The notes: a model not told the origin generated them from the letters alone. Counted from the stretch's first letter, positions 36,970 through 45,913 are shown. The stretch: 64,000 nt of DNA from Acidimicrobiia bacterium (GCA_029210695.1 JARGFH010000001.1:1-64000); one strand, 5' to 3'. Numbers and translations are program-made.

Positions 36970-37997
36970 TGAGCGGGGTCATCGGCGTTCTCACGGCCGG
37001 AGGGGATTGCCCCGGGCTCAACGCGGTTATTCGAGCGGTAGTCAGCCGTGCAACCGAACACCACGACGCCGAGGTAGTCGGCGTGCTCAACGGATGGGAA
37101 GGGTTGATGGAAGGCCGTACGCGCCCGCTCGACCGCGATGACGTGCGCGGCATCCTCCAGCGTGGTGGGACCATCCTCGGCACCTCCCGCAAGGATCCCT
37201 ACGTGCACGGCGACGGATATGAGAGCGTGCGCGGAACGATCGAACGAAACGGCATCGAATCTTTGATCGTCATCGGCGGTGACGGCACCCTCCGCACTGC
37301 ATTGAAGCTGTCGGAAGACGGCCTTCAGGTCATCGGCGTCCCGAAGACGATCGACAACGACATCGCCGCCACCGACTACACCTTCGGCTTCGACACCGCG
37401 CTGAGCATCGCCACCGATGCCGTGGATCGGATCGCCACGACGGCAGAATCACACAACCGGATCATGCTCGTCGAGGTGATGGGAAGGACGAAGGGGTGGA
37501 TCGCCACCTACGCGGCCATCGCCGGAGGAGCCGACGCTCTGCTCATCCCGGAAGTCCCGTACGACCTCGACGACATCGCCGGCATGATCAAGAAACGGCA
37601 CCGCCGCGGGCGCACATACTCGGTGGTGGTCGTAGCAGAGGGCGTTCCTCCTCCTGCCGGGCGTGAAGTGAACCTGTCGATCGATGCGTTCGGGTTCGAA
37701 CGTCTCGGTGGTGTTGCCTACCAGATCGCTCCGGAATTGGAGCAACGGACTGGTTTCGAGACGAGAGTGACGGTTCTCGGCCATCTCCAGAGGGGCGGAA
37801 CCCCGACGGCCTTCGACAGGGTGTTGGGGACCCGGTTCGGGGCGGCTGCCGTCGACCTGGCCATGGCCGGCGAGACCCGGGTCATGGTTGCCGTGCGAGG
37901 CGACAAGATGACGGCGATACCGCTCGGTGAGGCCTGCGAGAGCATCCGGGGAGTAGATCCGGACCTCTACGATCTCGCCGCCACGTTTTTCAACTAG
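36969..37997 (+). CDS. pfkA: ATP-type 6-phosphofructokinase
   Basis: A 342-residue PfkA-fold enzyme. The donor motif is GGDGT (103-107), the ATP form, with PKTIDND (125-131) and the substrate loop MGRTKG. GGDGT plus PKTIDND is the combination seen in ATP-dependent actinobacterial (group III) enzymes. VLGHLQRGGTPTAFDRVLGTR is the family C-terminal signature. It starts on the last base of the preceding pfk stop codon (TGATG), so the two isozymes are co-translated. Confidence 0.93.
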   Translation: MSGVIGVLTAGGDCPGLNAVIRAVVSRATEHHDAEVVGVLNGWEGLMEGRTRPLDRDDVRGILQRGGTILGTSRKDPYVHGDGYESVRGTIERNGIESLIVIGGDGTLRTALKLSEDGLQVIGVPKTIDNDIAATDYTFGFDTALSIATDAVDRIATTAESHNRIMLVEVMGRTKGWIATYAAIAGGADALLIPEVPYDLDDIAGMIKKRHRRGRTYSVVVVAEGVPPPAGREVNLSIDAFGFERLGGVAYQIAPELEQRTGFETRVTVLGHLQRGGTPTAFDRVLGTRFGAAAVDLAMAGETRVMVAVRGDKMTAIPLGEACESIRGVDPDLYDLAATFFN

Positions 37998-38024
37998 GGA
38001 GCTCGAAAGGCCGGGGTCTCTTCG

Positions 38025-39026
38025 TCAGCCGTGGATTGACCCGTAGTCGGGTTCGCCGAGCGTTTCGAGTGACCGTGCCAGGTCATCCGGGCGCGGGGCG
38101 TCGACCTCCAGGCGGGCGCCGGTCAGCGGATGATCTAACTCCAGGTGGTGTGCATGCAGCCACAGCCGCCCGGCTCCCGACCGCGGTCCACCCTTGCCGT
38201 ACACGCGATCATCGAACACGGGATGGCCGATCGAGCTGAGGTGAACCCGGATCTGATGTGTTCGTCCCGTCTCGAGCGCCAGATCCAGCAGCGAAGCCCT
38301 CTCTCCCCAGGCAGCCCGCACGGTGTAGTGAGTGCGGGCCGGCCGGCCTTCCGCCACCACGGCCATCCGGGTCGCCCGATCCGGGTCGCGCGCGATGGGC
38401 GCATCGATCGTACCCGTGTTCATGTGAAGTCGACCGTGCACGAGAGCGAGGTAATCCCGGGAAACCGTTCGAGCGCCGATGGCCGCCTGTAGCGCCGTGA
38501 GCGCCTCGACGGTCTTGGCGACCAGCAGCAAACCGGACGTCTCGCGGTCGAGACGGTGCACGATGCCCCACCTACCCTCCTCGCCGACCCCCCGGATTTC
38601 GGGCCAGCGGGCCAGGAGGCCGCCGGCCAGCGTCCCCAAATCCCGGCCGGCGCCTGGATGCACGACGATCCCGGCAGGTTTGTCCACGACGGCGATCCAC
38701 TCGTCCTCGTATCGCACCGTGAACGGAACTGTGGCATCCGGTGGCAGAGGGGCATCGGCAACGGGCGCCGGAAAGCAGACGACCACCCCGACCGCCAGCC
38801 GCTCGCTGGCGGCGACCGGTCTGCCGTCTGCTTCAACCTCACCCCCACCGACCAGGCGGGTGGCGGCCGACCGGCTTATCCCGGCGAGGACGGCGATGAC
38901 CTTATCCAGCCGCTCTCCGGCCAGTTCCGGCGGTACTACGTGCGTCAGCGGCGGCGGAAGGTCGCCAGGATCAGCAGCACCGCCCCCACCGAGATCGCGC
39001 TGTCTGCGATATTGAAGTTTGGCCAT
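38025..39026 (-). CDS. rluD: RluD-family 23S rRNA pseudouridine synthase
   Basis: A 333-residue enzyme with an S4-like RNA-binding domain (about 34-80, LAGERLDKVIAVLAGISRSA) and the catalytic HRLDRETSG motif (Asp160). The downstream LLDLALETGRTHQIRVHL is the family's RNA-uridine site. It probably modifies 23S rRNA helix 69, as in E. coli RluD, but the target is inferred. The only usual start codon upstream of the S4 domain is ATG 39026, which overlaps lspA by 82 bp; a later non-standard start is possible. Confidence 0.88.
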   Translation of the reverse strand: MAKLQYRRQRDLGGGGAADPGDLPPPLTHVVPPELAGERLDKVIAVLAGISRSAATRLVGGGEVEADGRPVAASERLAVGVVVCFPAPVADAPLPPDATVPFTVRYEDEWIAVVDKPAGIVVHPGAGRDLGTLAGGLLARWPEIRGVGEEGRWGIVHRLDRETSGLLLVAKTVEALTALQAAIGARTVSRDYLALVHGRLHMNTGTIDAPIARDPDRATRMAVVAEGRPARTHYTVRAAWGERASLLDLALETGRTHQIRVHLSSIGHPVFDDRVYGKGGPRSGAGRLWLHAHHLELDHPLTGARLEVDAPRPDDLARSLETLGEPDYGSIHG

Positions 39027-39454
39027 AGCGGTGTTCCGATCCAGTCGACGACGGCACCGTCAAACCAGCCTGGTCCCCGAGCGATGCGATCAATCAGGTT
39101 ACCAAGCGCTCCTCCCATGATCGCACCAAGGGTGATCGCCTCATACCGCTTCTCGACCGAGCGTAGGGCGTAGATGATCAATCCGGTGGCGACGAGGGCG
39201 GCCACGGCGATGAGACTCCCGCCCCCTTTGAACAGCCCGTAGGCGGCGCCGGTATTGAACGAGAGCTGGAACTCGAGCACTCCGTCGAGGACGACGATCC
39301 GACCATCTGCCAGCGCATTGAGCGCCCAAAGCTTGGTCAGCCGGTCGGCCAGAATGACGACGGCCGCGGTACCCCCGGCGAGCGCAAGTGCACGTCGCTC
39401 TATGGGATTCGATTCAGCGTCTGTCTCTGGCACAGTCAACGCAGAGCGTGACAT
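38945..39454 (-). CDS. lspA: Lipoprotein signal peptidase II
   Basis: A 169-residue membrane protease with four membrane segments that cleaves lipoprotein signal peptides. The catalytic Asp pair is Asp122 (GNLIDRIARG) and Asp151 (NFNIADSAIS), and FNTGAAYG is the conserved N-terminal motif. ATG 39454 (MSRSALTVPETD) is preferred; it overlaps the dksA-like gene by 41 bp. The open frame extends upstream only through the other gene. Confidence 0.94.
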   Translation of the reverse strand: MSRSALTVPETDAESNPIERRALALAGGTAAVVILADRLTKLWALNALADGRIVVLDGVLEFQLSFNTGAAYGLFKGGGSLIAVAALVATGLIIYALRSVEKRYEAITLGAIMGGALGNLIDRIARGPGWFDGAVVDWIGTPLWPNFNIADSAISVGAVLLILATFRRR

Positions 39455-39788
39455 AGGGAAGGGCCTCCAACCGGGCAACCGGTACGGAAGTGCCACATGA
39501 CTCGCAAATGCCGTACTCGCCTCGCTCGAGTCGACCGAGCGCATACTCGACCTTGATCAGAAGATCGGCGGCGTTCTGATCGATCGAGAGTTCCTTCTCG
39601 TACTCAAAGGCCATGGATCCGCCCTCAGCCGTCATCGGGTCCGGGCTGCGTTCTGACGCCGTCTCAGCAAGGCGTGCTTCTTCACGCTCCTGCTCATGTT
39701 CGGCGAGCAGACGCGCCAGGCTCTCGCGCTCCTCTTCGAGCTTCTGGCGGAGCCGATTGAGGGTCCCTGCTGAGAGTTGACGAGCCAT
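39414..39788 (-). CDS. DksA/TraR-type zinc-finger protein
   Basis: A 124-residue protein with an N-terminal coiled coil (LNRLRQKLEEERESLARLLA) and a C4 zinc finger at the C-terminus (CESC and CVDC). This is the layout of DksA/TraR proteins that enter the RNA polymerase secondary channel. The acidic tip residues at the turn of the coiled coil cannot be judged without a model. It is the first gene of the lspA-rluD run, with strong overlap with lspA. Confidence 0.87.
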   Translation of the reverse strand: MARQLSAGTLNRLRQKLEEERESLARLLAEHEQEREEARLAETASERSPDPMTAEGGSMAFEYEKELSIDQNAADLLIKVEYALGRLERGEYGICESCGTSVPVARLEALPYVTLCVDCARDRR

Positions 39789-39864
39789 GTTCCTCCTCTT
39801 GGCGGGAGAACCTAGCAGGATGTGAGCCGCGGGCCGATCGTCTGTGTGCGATCTGAGGTCCCGC

Positions 39865-40191
39865 CTATGGCGACTTCGGATGCCCGGTCAGATGCTCGAG
39901 CAGGGCGTCGGCGATCACTGCCGGCGTGCGGCCGGCCACGCGCACGCGTTTTCGTCTCGAGGCGGCCCCCCGGGCGAGGCTGGTCCTGGCTCCAACGAGC
40001 TCCTCGATCAACTTCAGAACGGCCTGGTTGGCCTTGCCCCCTTCTGCGGGCGCCGACACCCGCACCCGCACCGCGCCGTCGTGCAGGCCGGTGATGCCGG
40101 CCGTACGGGCCCCCGGCACCACCCACACATCGATGAGAGTGTCGGCGCCGGACGCCTGGAGAGCTCGCGCGATATCCGGCCGGCTGATCAT
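39865..40191 (-). CDS. yggU: YggU/DUF167 family protein
   Basis: A 108-residue conserved protein of unknown function. The family signature is clear: RVRVSAPAEGGKANQAVLKL, with VWVVPGARTAGI before it. It starts at ATG 40191 (MISRPDIARAL), with ATG 40200 as an alternative. It diverges from ileS; the 155-bp gap contains the GAATTGC repeats. Confidence 0.85.
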   Translation of the reverse strand: MISRPDIARALQASGADTLIDVWVVPGARTAGITGLHDGAVRVRVSAPAEGGKANQAVLKLIEELVGARTSLARGAASRRKRVRVAGRTPAVIADALLEHLTGHPKSP

Positions 40192-40218
40192 TGGCAGCAT
40201 GCTCGGAGCCTGCCGCGA

Positions 40219-40239
40219 GAATTGCGAATTGCCAGTTGG
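40219..40239. repeat. Short tandem heptamer tract (GAATTGC, GAATTGC, CAGTTGG)
   Basis: Three 7-bp units lie in register in the divergent gap between yggU and ileS. The word is the same as the GCAATTG/CCAATTG tracts at 23245, 24096 and 28078. A GGGTCC-TCCCGC-GGGACC dyad follows it. A TACGAT hexamer at 40311-40316 is a possible -10 for ileS. Confidence 0.6.
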
Positions 40240-40346
40240 GTCCTCCCGCGGGACCACTGAATGTTGGCCGAGCGGCGAAATGGCGGCGGGGCGGGTGTCC
40301 GATCCCACTACGATGGCTGGTCCGAAACACGAGGAGCAGGGGCCTG

Positions 40347-43300
40347 ATGGAAGGGTTTCGCCGAGTCGCATCGAACGTCGACCTACCCGCGCTCGACGGG
40401 CGAATTCTGCAACTCTGGGATGATATCGGAGCATTCGAGAAGTCGATCGAGCAACGGCCCGAGGACCAGAGCTTCACGTTCTACGACGGCCCTCCGTTCG
40501 CAACCGGCAGCCCGCACTACGGGCACATCCTCGTTGGCGTGATCAAGGACATCGTCCCCCGCTACTGGACCATGAAGGGGCACCGCATCGAGCGCCGGTT
40601 CGGTTGGGATACCCACGGACTACCCGTCGAAATGGAAGTTGAAAAGCAGCTCGGGATCTCGGGACCAAAAGAGATTCTCGAATACGGGGTCGATCGCTAC
40701 AACGAAGCCTGCCGGTTGCTGGTTAACCAGACCACTGAAGAGTGGGAGGACATCACCAAACGGATCGGCCGGTGGATCGATTTCGAGAACGACTACAAGA
40801 CGATGGACCCCGAGTTCATGGAATCCGTCTGGTGGGTGTTCAAGCAACTCTGGGACAAGGGTCTCATCTACCGGGATTTCAAGGTCCTGCCGTACTCGTG
40901 GGGAGCCACGACCCCCCTCTCGAACTTCGAAGCCAACATGGATTACCGGGATGTCGACGATCCGGCGATCACCGTTCGCCTGAAGGCCGTGGAAGGGGTT
41001 GGCGGTGTCCGGCCCGGTGACTGGCTCTTGATATGGACAACCACACCGTGGACCCTTCCCGGCAACCTCGCAATCGCGGTCGGCCCCGGCATCGATTACG
41101 TCTGCGTGCGGGACGGCCACGATCAGTACTGGATTGCCGAGGCACTCGTCGAAACACTCTGGCCCGACGGTGGGGACATAATTGCCAGAGCCAAGGGCCG
41201 CGACATGCTCGGCACCACCTACGAGCCTCCATTCGAATACTTCGGGGAAGAACGCGACCACGGGGCCTTCCGCGTGATCTCGTCAGAAGAGACCAGCACA
41301 GAAGAAGGCACAGGTCTCGTACACATGGCGCCCGCCTACGGCGAAGTCGACTTCTACGCACTCCAGGCCGCCGGCCTGGATGTCCTCGTTGACCCCGTTG
41401 ATGCCGAAGCCAAGTTCACGAGCGACGTTCCGGATGTGGCCGGCATGTACGTCAAGGACGCAGACGCCAGGCTGATCGACCTGCTCAAGGTCAAGGGCCT
41501 ACTGGTCAAGCGTGACCAGATCAGACACCCGTATCCCTTCTGCTGGCGAACGGAGACGCCCCTCATCTACAAGGCGATCCCGACCTGGTTCGTGGGCGTC
41601 GAACAATTCAAAGATCGTATGGTCGAACTGAATCGGAACATCCACTGGGTGCCGGCTCATGTCGGCGAGAAGCGGTTCGGCAACTGGCTGGAAGGAGCGA
41701 GAGACTGGGCCATCAGCCGGAATCGCTACTGGGGATCCTGCATACCGGTCTGGGAGTGCCCGAACGGCCACACGACCTGCATCGGATCGATCGATGAGTT
41801 GGAGGCCCTCTCCGGGATCCGGGTCGCAGATCTGCACAAACACATCGTTGATCCGGTCACGTTCCCTTGCCCGGAGTGTGAGACAACCGCCACCCGGGTC
41901 CCCGAAGTTCTCGATTGCTGGTTCGAGTCCGGGTCGATGCCGTACGCGCAGCCCCACTTTCCGTTCGAGAACAGCGAGTGGTTTGCATCCAATTTCCCTG
42001 CCAACTTCATCAACGAGAGCCTGGATCAGACCCGCGGGTGGTTCTACACACTGGTCGTGCTCGCCGCCGCTCTGTTTGATCGGGAGCCGTTTCAGAACTG
42101 CATCGTGTCCGGCATGATCCTGGCCGAGGATGGCCGCAAGATGTCCAAAAGCCTCAAGAATTATCCGGATCCGAGCCACATCCTCGACACCTTCGGTGCA
42201 GATGCACTGCGCGCCTATCTGATCGACTCTCCTTTGATGCGCGCCGAGTCTCTCCGGTTCTCTGAAGCCGGGGTGCGCGAGGTTGTACGGACTGTGTTGC
42301 TGCCGCTCTGGAACGCCTTCTCGTTCTTCACGACCTACGCAGAAGCCGACGGCATCACAATCGCCGACCTGCGGTCCGCCCCACTGGTGGCCGACCGACC
42401 CGAGCTGGATCGGTGGCTGTTGAGTGTCCTCCAGAGTCTGATCGTCCGGGTGAACGATGAGATGGAGGGCTACTACCTCTACAACGTGGTTGGACCGACC
42501 CTGTCGTTCATTGACGACCTCACGAACTGGTATATCCGCCGTTCACGCCGGCGCTTCTGGCGGACGCGACAAGCGGATGACTCCGACAAGTTGTCTGCGT
42601 TCGCAACCCTGTATGAGGCGCTCGTCATGTTCTCAAAGGTGCTGGCGCCGGTGCTGCCGTTCGTGACAGAGCACCTTCATCAGGAGCTCGTGGTTGCGCA
42701 CGACCCCGATGCACCCGAATCGGTGCACCTCGCCGACTACCCGACCGCCGACCGCTCCCTCATCGACGAGGAACTCGAAACGTCGATGGCGGCCATCCGG
42801 ACGGTGGTTCGGCTCGGACACAACATTCGCAAACAGCATGCCTTGCGCGTTCGTCAGCCACTCGCCTCAGCCACCATCATCACCAGGGATGCGGACGTCC
42901 AGAAGGCCGTGACCTCGCATGTGGACCTCATTGCCGAGGAGCTGAATGTGAAGCTCGTCACCACTAGCACCGACGAAGGGGATCTCATCGACCTGTCCGC
43001 ACGGGCCAACTTCAAAACGCTCGGCCCCCGCCTCGGCCGCGCGGTCAAGGAAGTCGACGCGGCATTGGGAGCAGTTGCACAAGAAGACCTGCACCGGATC
43101 CAGCAGGGGGCGACTATCAGCGTCGAAGGGCACGAACTCAGTCTCGATGACATTCTCCTCCAGCGGACACCGAAGCCCGGCGTCGTAGTGGCCACTGAAG
43201 GCACGATCTCGGTGGCAATAGATGTCGAGCCAACCGACGAACTGATCGTCGAAGGATTCGCCAGGGAGATCGTCAACCGTATCCAGATGATTCGCCGGGA

Positions 43301-43505
43301 TCTCGACCTGGATGTGACCGACCGGGTGGCGGTGTGGTGGTCGAGCGCGGATGCAAGAATATCGGCCGCCTTCGATCAATACCTGGACCTCATTGCCGAT
43401 GAGGTCCTGGCGACGGCGATCCAACCAGCCGAACTCGCAGAGACGATTGACCTGGCAGGAACTCCACTCGGTTTGCGGGTGGAGAAAGGAACCGTCGAAA
43501 GCTAG
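40347..43505 (+). CDS. ileS: Isoleucyl-tRNA synthetase, eukaryote-like (type 2)
   Basis: A 1052-residue class I synthetase. The HIGH motif reads GSPHYGHI (residues 54-61, HYGH at 57-60) and the KMSKS motif is at 598-602 in GRKMSKSLKNYPDPSHILD. These spellings and the length match the eukaryote-like type 2 enzymes, which tend to resist mupirocin, rather than the common bacterial type 1. The editing domain and the C-terminal anticodon-binding region are present. ATG 40347 has GAGGAG upstream. A T-box leader was not found. It converges on divIVA. Confidence 0.95.
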   Translation: MEGFRRVASNVDLPALDGRILQLWDDIGAFEKSIEQRPEDQSFTFYDGPPFATGSPHYGHILVGVIKDIVPRYWTMKGHRIERRFGWDTHGLPVEMEVEKQLGISGPKEILEYGVDRYNEACRLLVNQTTEEWEDITKRIGRWIDFENDYKTMDPEFMESVWWVFKQLWDKGLIYRDFKVLPYSWGATTPLSNFEANMDYRDVDDPAITVRLKAVEGVGGVRPGDWLLIWTTTPWTLPGNLAIAVGPGIDYVCVRDGHDQYWIAEALVETLWPDGGDIIARAKGRDMLGTTYEPPFEYFGEERDHGAFRVISSEETSTEEGTGLVHMAPAYGEVDFYALQAAGLDVLVDPVDAEAKFTSDVPDVAGMYVKDADARLIDLLKVKGLLVKRDQIRHPYPFCWRTETPLIYKAIPTWFVGVEQFKDRMVELNRNIHWVPAHVGEKRFGNWLEGARDWAISRNRYWGSCIPVWECPNGHTTCIGSIDELEALSGIRVADLHKHIVDPVTFPCPECETTATRVPEVLDCWFESGSMPYAQPHFPFENSEWFASNFPANFINESLDQTRGWFYTLVVLAAALFDREPFQNCIVSGMILAEDGRKMSKSLKNYPDPSHILDTFGADALRAYLIDSPLMRAESLRFSEAGVREVVRTVLLPLWNAFSFFTTYAEADGITIADLRSAPLVADRPELDRWLLSVLQSLIVRVNDEMEGYYLYNVVGPTLSFIDDLTNWYIRRSRRRFWRTRQADDSDKLSAFATLYEALVMFSKVLAPVLPFVTEHLHQELVVAHDPDAPESVHLADYPTADRSLIDEELETSMAAIRTVVRLGHNIRKQHALRVRQPLASATIITRDADVQKAVTSHVDLIAEELNVKLVTTSTDEGDLIDLSARANFKTLGPRLGRAVKEVDAALGAVAQEDLHRIQQGATISVEGHELSLDDILLQRTPKPGVVVATEGTISVAIDVEPTDELIVEGFAREIVNRIQMIRRDLDLDVTDRVAVWWSSADARISAAFDQYLDLIADEVLATAIQPAELAETIDLAGTPLGLRVEKGTVES

Positions 43506-43519
43506 GACAAAGGCCCCGT

Positions 43520-44368
43520 TCAGCGGTCGTCCCGCTCCCACGGTCGGCGAAACTCACGTTGCGGCTCCGGGGAGTCCGAGTCATCACGGGTCATCCAGTC
43601 GGGCACCTTGGCGACTTCAACGTCCCGGTCTTCGTCCTCGTCCTCGTCCTCGTCCTCGTGCTCGAAGCCTTCAGCGGGGCGCTCGACATCCTCAACAGCA
43701 ACTTCATCGTCGGCGCTCTCGACGTCGCTCCCATCCCGATCTTCGTTTTCGTCTTCGAGTTCTTCGATCCCGGCGTCCCAGCGGTCATCGGCGCCCTCAT
43801 CACCCGACCTGGAGGCCTCCGGCTCATAGGGGGGTTTCATGGGCTCACGGGTGGTCTCGCGTTCAATCTCTCTCAGATCCTGGACGGGAGCCGCGGTGGC
43901 GGCGATCCGATCGGCGGTTGCGTCGACGTCCAGCTCATCGAGTCGTTCGAGCGTCCCACCGGCGAGATCGGCCAGTGAAGCCCGCAATCCATGGACTCGA
44001 TCGCGCAGGAGGGCGGTCTCGGCTAGCAGATGCGCCTTCTCCTCAGTCTGCCCGAGCATCACGCGTTCGACCTCACCGTGGGCGTCGGCCATCAGACGCT
44101 CGGACTCGGACTTGGCCTCTTCCACAATTGCATCGGCCGTGCGCTGTGCAGCCAGGAAAGTACGACGCATGGCGTCTTCAGTCTCTCGATTGGCCGACAG
44201 TTGCTCTTCGAGGACCGCAACTCGCTCCTGTGCGTCACGCAGGCGTTGCTCGTAGTCCCGCAGTGAGATCACGACCTCGTCGAGGAACTCATCTACTTCG
44301 TCTTCGGCGTAGCCCCGCAGGGCGACCTTGAAGGTTTGCTGTTGTACGTCGATAGGGCTCAGTGGCAT
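43520..44368 (-). CDS. divIVA: DivIVA/Wag31 polar growth protein
   Basis: A 282-residue protein that marks curved membrane at poles and septa. The N-terminal lipid-binding domain reads MPLSPIDVQQQTFKVALRGY and is followed by a coiled coil to about residue 145. The C-terminal half is low-complexity and acidic, with a (GluAsp)n stretch encoded by a 6-bp repeat near 43634-43660, and ends with a basic Arg-rich tail. It is the last gene of the dcw run. Confidence 0.92.
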   Translation of the reverse strand: MPLSPIDVQQQTFKVALRGYAEDEVDEFLDEVVISLRDYEQRLRDAQERVAVLEEQLSANRETEDAMRRTFLAAQRTADAIVEEAKSESERLMADAHGEVERVMLGQTEEKAHLLAETALLRDRVHGLRASLADLAGGTLERLDELDVDATADRIAATAAPVQDLREIERETTREPMKPPYEPEASRSGDEGADDRWDAGIEELEDENEDRDGSDVESADDEVAVEDVERPAEGFEHEDEDEDEDEDRDVEVAKVPDWMTRDDSDSPEPQREFRRPWERDDR

Positions 44369-44442
44369 GGCTCCGGATCCTCGTGACGGTCGGGATGGGG
44401 TGAGCTTAGTCCGAACTGACGGCGGAGAATGACCTCATCCGC

Positions 44443-44691
44443 CTATAAGAGGTTGCGGAGCAGGCTCAGTGCAAACAGAACAACCAGGGGAGAGAGATCG
44501 AGCGCAGCCGCCCCCATGCGCACCGGAGGGATAAGCCGCCGCAACGGGATCAGCACGGGGTCGGTGAGGGAGGCCAGAATCGATCTGATCCTCGCCACTG
44601 CATGGTCGGATGGAACCTCGAAGAAGCTGAGAATGATCCGCCCGAAGAGAACGAGTATGTACAGATCGATGAGAGCGCGTACGAAACTCAC
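44443..44691 (-). CDS. yggT: YggT family membrane protein
   Basis: An 82-residue, two-span membrane protein of the YggT family, usually encoded between sepF and divIVA in actinobacteria and Firmicutes. The signature is DPVLIPLRRLIPP. I start at GTG 44691 (VSFVRALIDLYILVL), 7 bp after the sepF stop; a longer frame overlaps sepF. Its role in division or osmotic balance is not settled. Confidence 0.87.
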   Translation of the reverse strand: MSFVRALIDLYILVLFGRIILSFFEVPSDHAVARIRSILASLTDPVLIPLRRLIPPVRMGAAALDLSPLVVLFALSLLRNLL

Positions 44692-44698
44692 GGGGCGA

Positions 44699-45232
44699 TC
44701 ACGTCTGTTCGTCTCCGAGCCCGTACAAGCCGAGATCGGCGAGGCGGCGTTTTTCTTCCCGCCCAAGAGAAACTCTGGGCGGCAAGACGAGAATCACGCC
44801 TTCGTCGATCTTCCGCATCGATCCGTCGAGCGCGTAGGTGAGTCCCGTGCAGAAATCGACGAGACGGCGCACCATCTCCGGCTCTGTGTTTCGCATGTTC
44901 AGGACAACCGGAACCCTGTCACGGATGCGATCGGCAAGGAGTTTGGCATCGTCGAAATGTCCCGGCTCGATGATGTCGGTTTGCGCCTCGATGGTCGGTA
45001 CGGGTCGTACTCCCCCGGTCGATCGGGCGGTCGTTGGTGGATGTGAACGCCTCGTAATCGGCGGTGGTTCGACGCGACGTCCTGCCACGCGTTCCTGGCG
45101 CCCCTGCGGTTCGACGGTTCTCACCGCATTCCGATTTCGTACCGGCGCGGCGACCGGTTCAGGCTCCTGATCGACTCGATCTTCATCGACGAGTCCCAGA
45201 TACATCAGTGCCTTCTGCCACAGCGAAGCCAT
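44699..45232 (-). CDS. sepF: SepF cell-division protein
   Basis: A 177-residue protein that bundles FtsZ and ties it to the membrane; in actinobacteria it substitutes for FtsA, which is absent here. The N-terminal amphipathic helix (MASLWQKALMYLGLVDEDR), a disordered Arg/Pro linker and the SepF core (PVVLNMRNTEPEMVRRLVDF; GLTYALDGSMRKI) are clear. It lies 15 bp after yggS and 7 bp before yggT. Confidence 0.93.
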   Translation of the reverse strand: MASLWQKALMYLGLVDEDRVDQEPEPVAAPVRNRNAVRTVEPQGRQERVAGRRVEPPPITRRSHPPTTARSTGGVRPVPTIEAQTDIIEPGHFDDAKLLADRIRDRVPVVLNMRNTEPEMVRRLVDFCTGLTYALDGSMRKIDEGVILVLPPRVSLGREEKRRLADLGLYGLGDEQT

Positions 45233-45247
45233 GTGCTCCTCGTTGTC

Positions 45248-45913
45248 CTAGCGAATTCTCGGCCCAAAGATAGCCCGTCCGACGCGGACGAGCGTCGCTC
45301 CCTCCTCAACGGCCACTTCGAAGTCGTCGGTCATCCCCATCGACAACTCCCGGACCTGCGGGTAGACGACCTGCAGGCGGCGGCCCAGGCCGGCCAGCTT
45401 CTGGAAGTACGGACGGGCGGCTTCGGGTTGCTCCACGCGCGGAGGCACGGTCATGATGCCTCGCACATCGACGCCGAGTTCGATGAGCTCGCCGATGACG
45501 CCGGACGCTTGATCCGGGGCTACTCCCGCCTTCTGTGGTTCTTCACCGATGTTGACTTCGAGGAGAACCGGCGGCGGTGAGCCCGGACCCTTGAGCCACG
45601 CCTCACCCAGCGACAGCCGGTCCATCGAGTGGAGAAGCACGACGGCCGGCCGAACCAGACGTACCTTGTTCCGCTGAAGCGGCCCCACGAAATGCCAGCG
45701 CACATCCGCCGGCAGCGCGGCTGCCTTCAGGGTGAGTTCCTGCGCCCGGTTCTCACCGAAGTCGCGGTGACCTGCCTGGTAGGCCTCCATGAGTACCTCG
45801 GGAGGAAAAGTCTTGCCAACTGCGACAAGCACGACGTCCTCCGGCTGACGGCCGGACCGCAGAGCGGCGGCAGCCACCCGCTCGATCGTCTCGGTGAGCT
45901 TCAACAGATCCAT
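45248..45913 (-). CDS. yggS: YggS/PLPBP family pyridoxal-phosphate homeostasis protein
   Basis: A 221-residue alanine-racemase-fold protein that carries pyridoxal phosphate. The PLP lysine is in VLVAVGKTFP; HFVGPLQRNK, IMTVPP and ELSMGMTDDFEVAVEEG are family landmarks. ATG 45913 ([13 protein letters not shown]) overlaps the pgeF stop by 13 bp. Its place between pgeF and sepF is the standard arrangement in actinobacterial dcw clusters. Confidence 0.93.
   Translation of the reverse strand: MDLLKLTETIERVAAAALRSGRQPEDVVLVAVGKTFPPEVLMEAYQAGHRDFGENRAQELTLKAAALPADVRWHFVGPLQRNKVRLVRPAVVLLHSMDRLSLGEAWLKGPGSPPPVLLEVNIGEEPQKAGVAPDQASGVIGELIELGVDVRGIMTVPPRVEQPEAARPYFQKLAGLGRRLQVVYPQVRELSMGMTDDFEVAVEEGATLVRVGRAIFGPRIR

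Noticed and set aside
40192-40346. T-box riboswitch before ileS
   Set aside because: No T-box core sequence; a possible -10 at 40311 leaves too short a leader.
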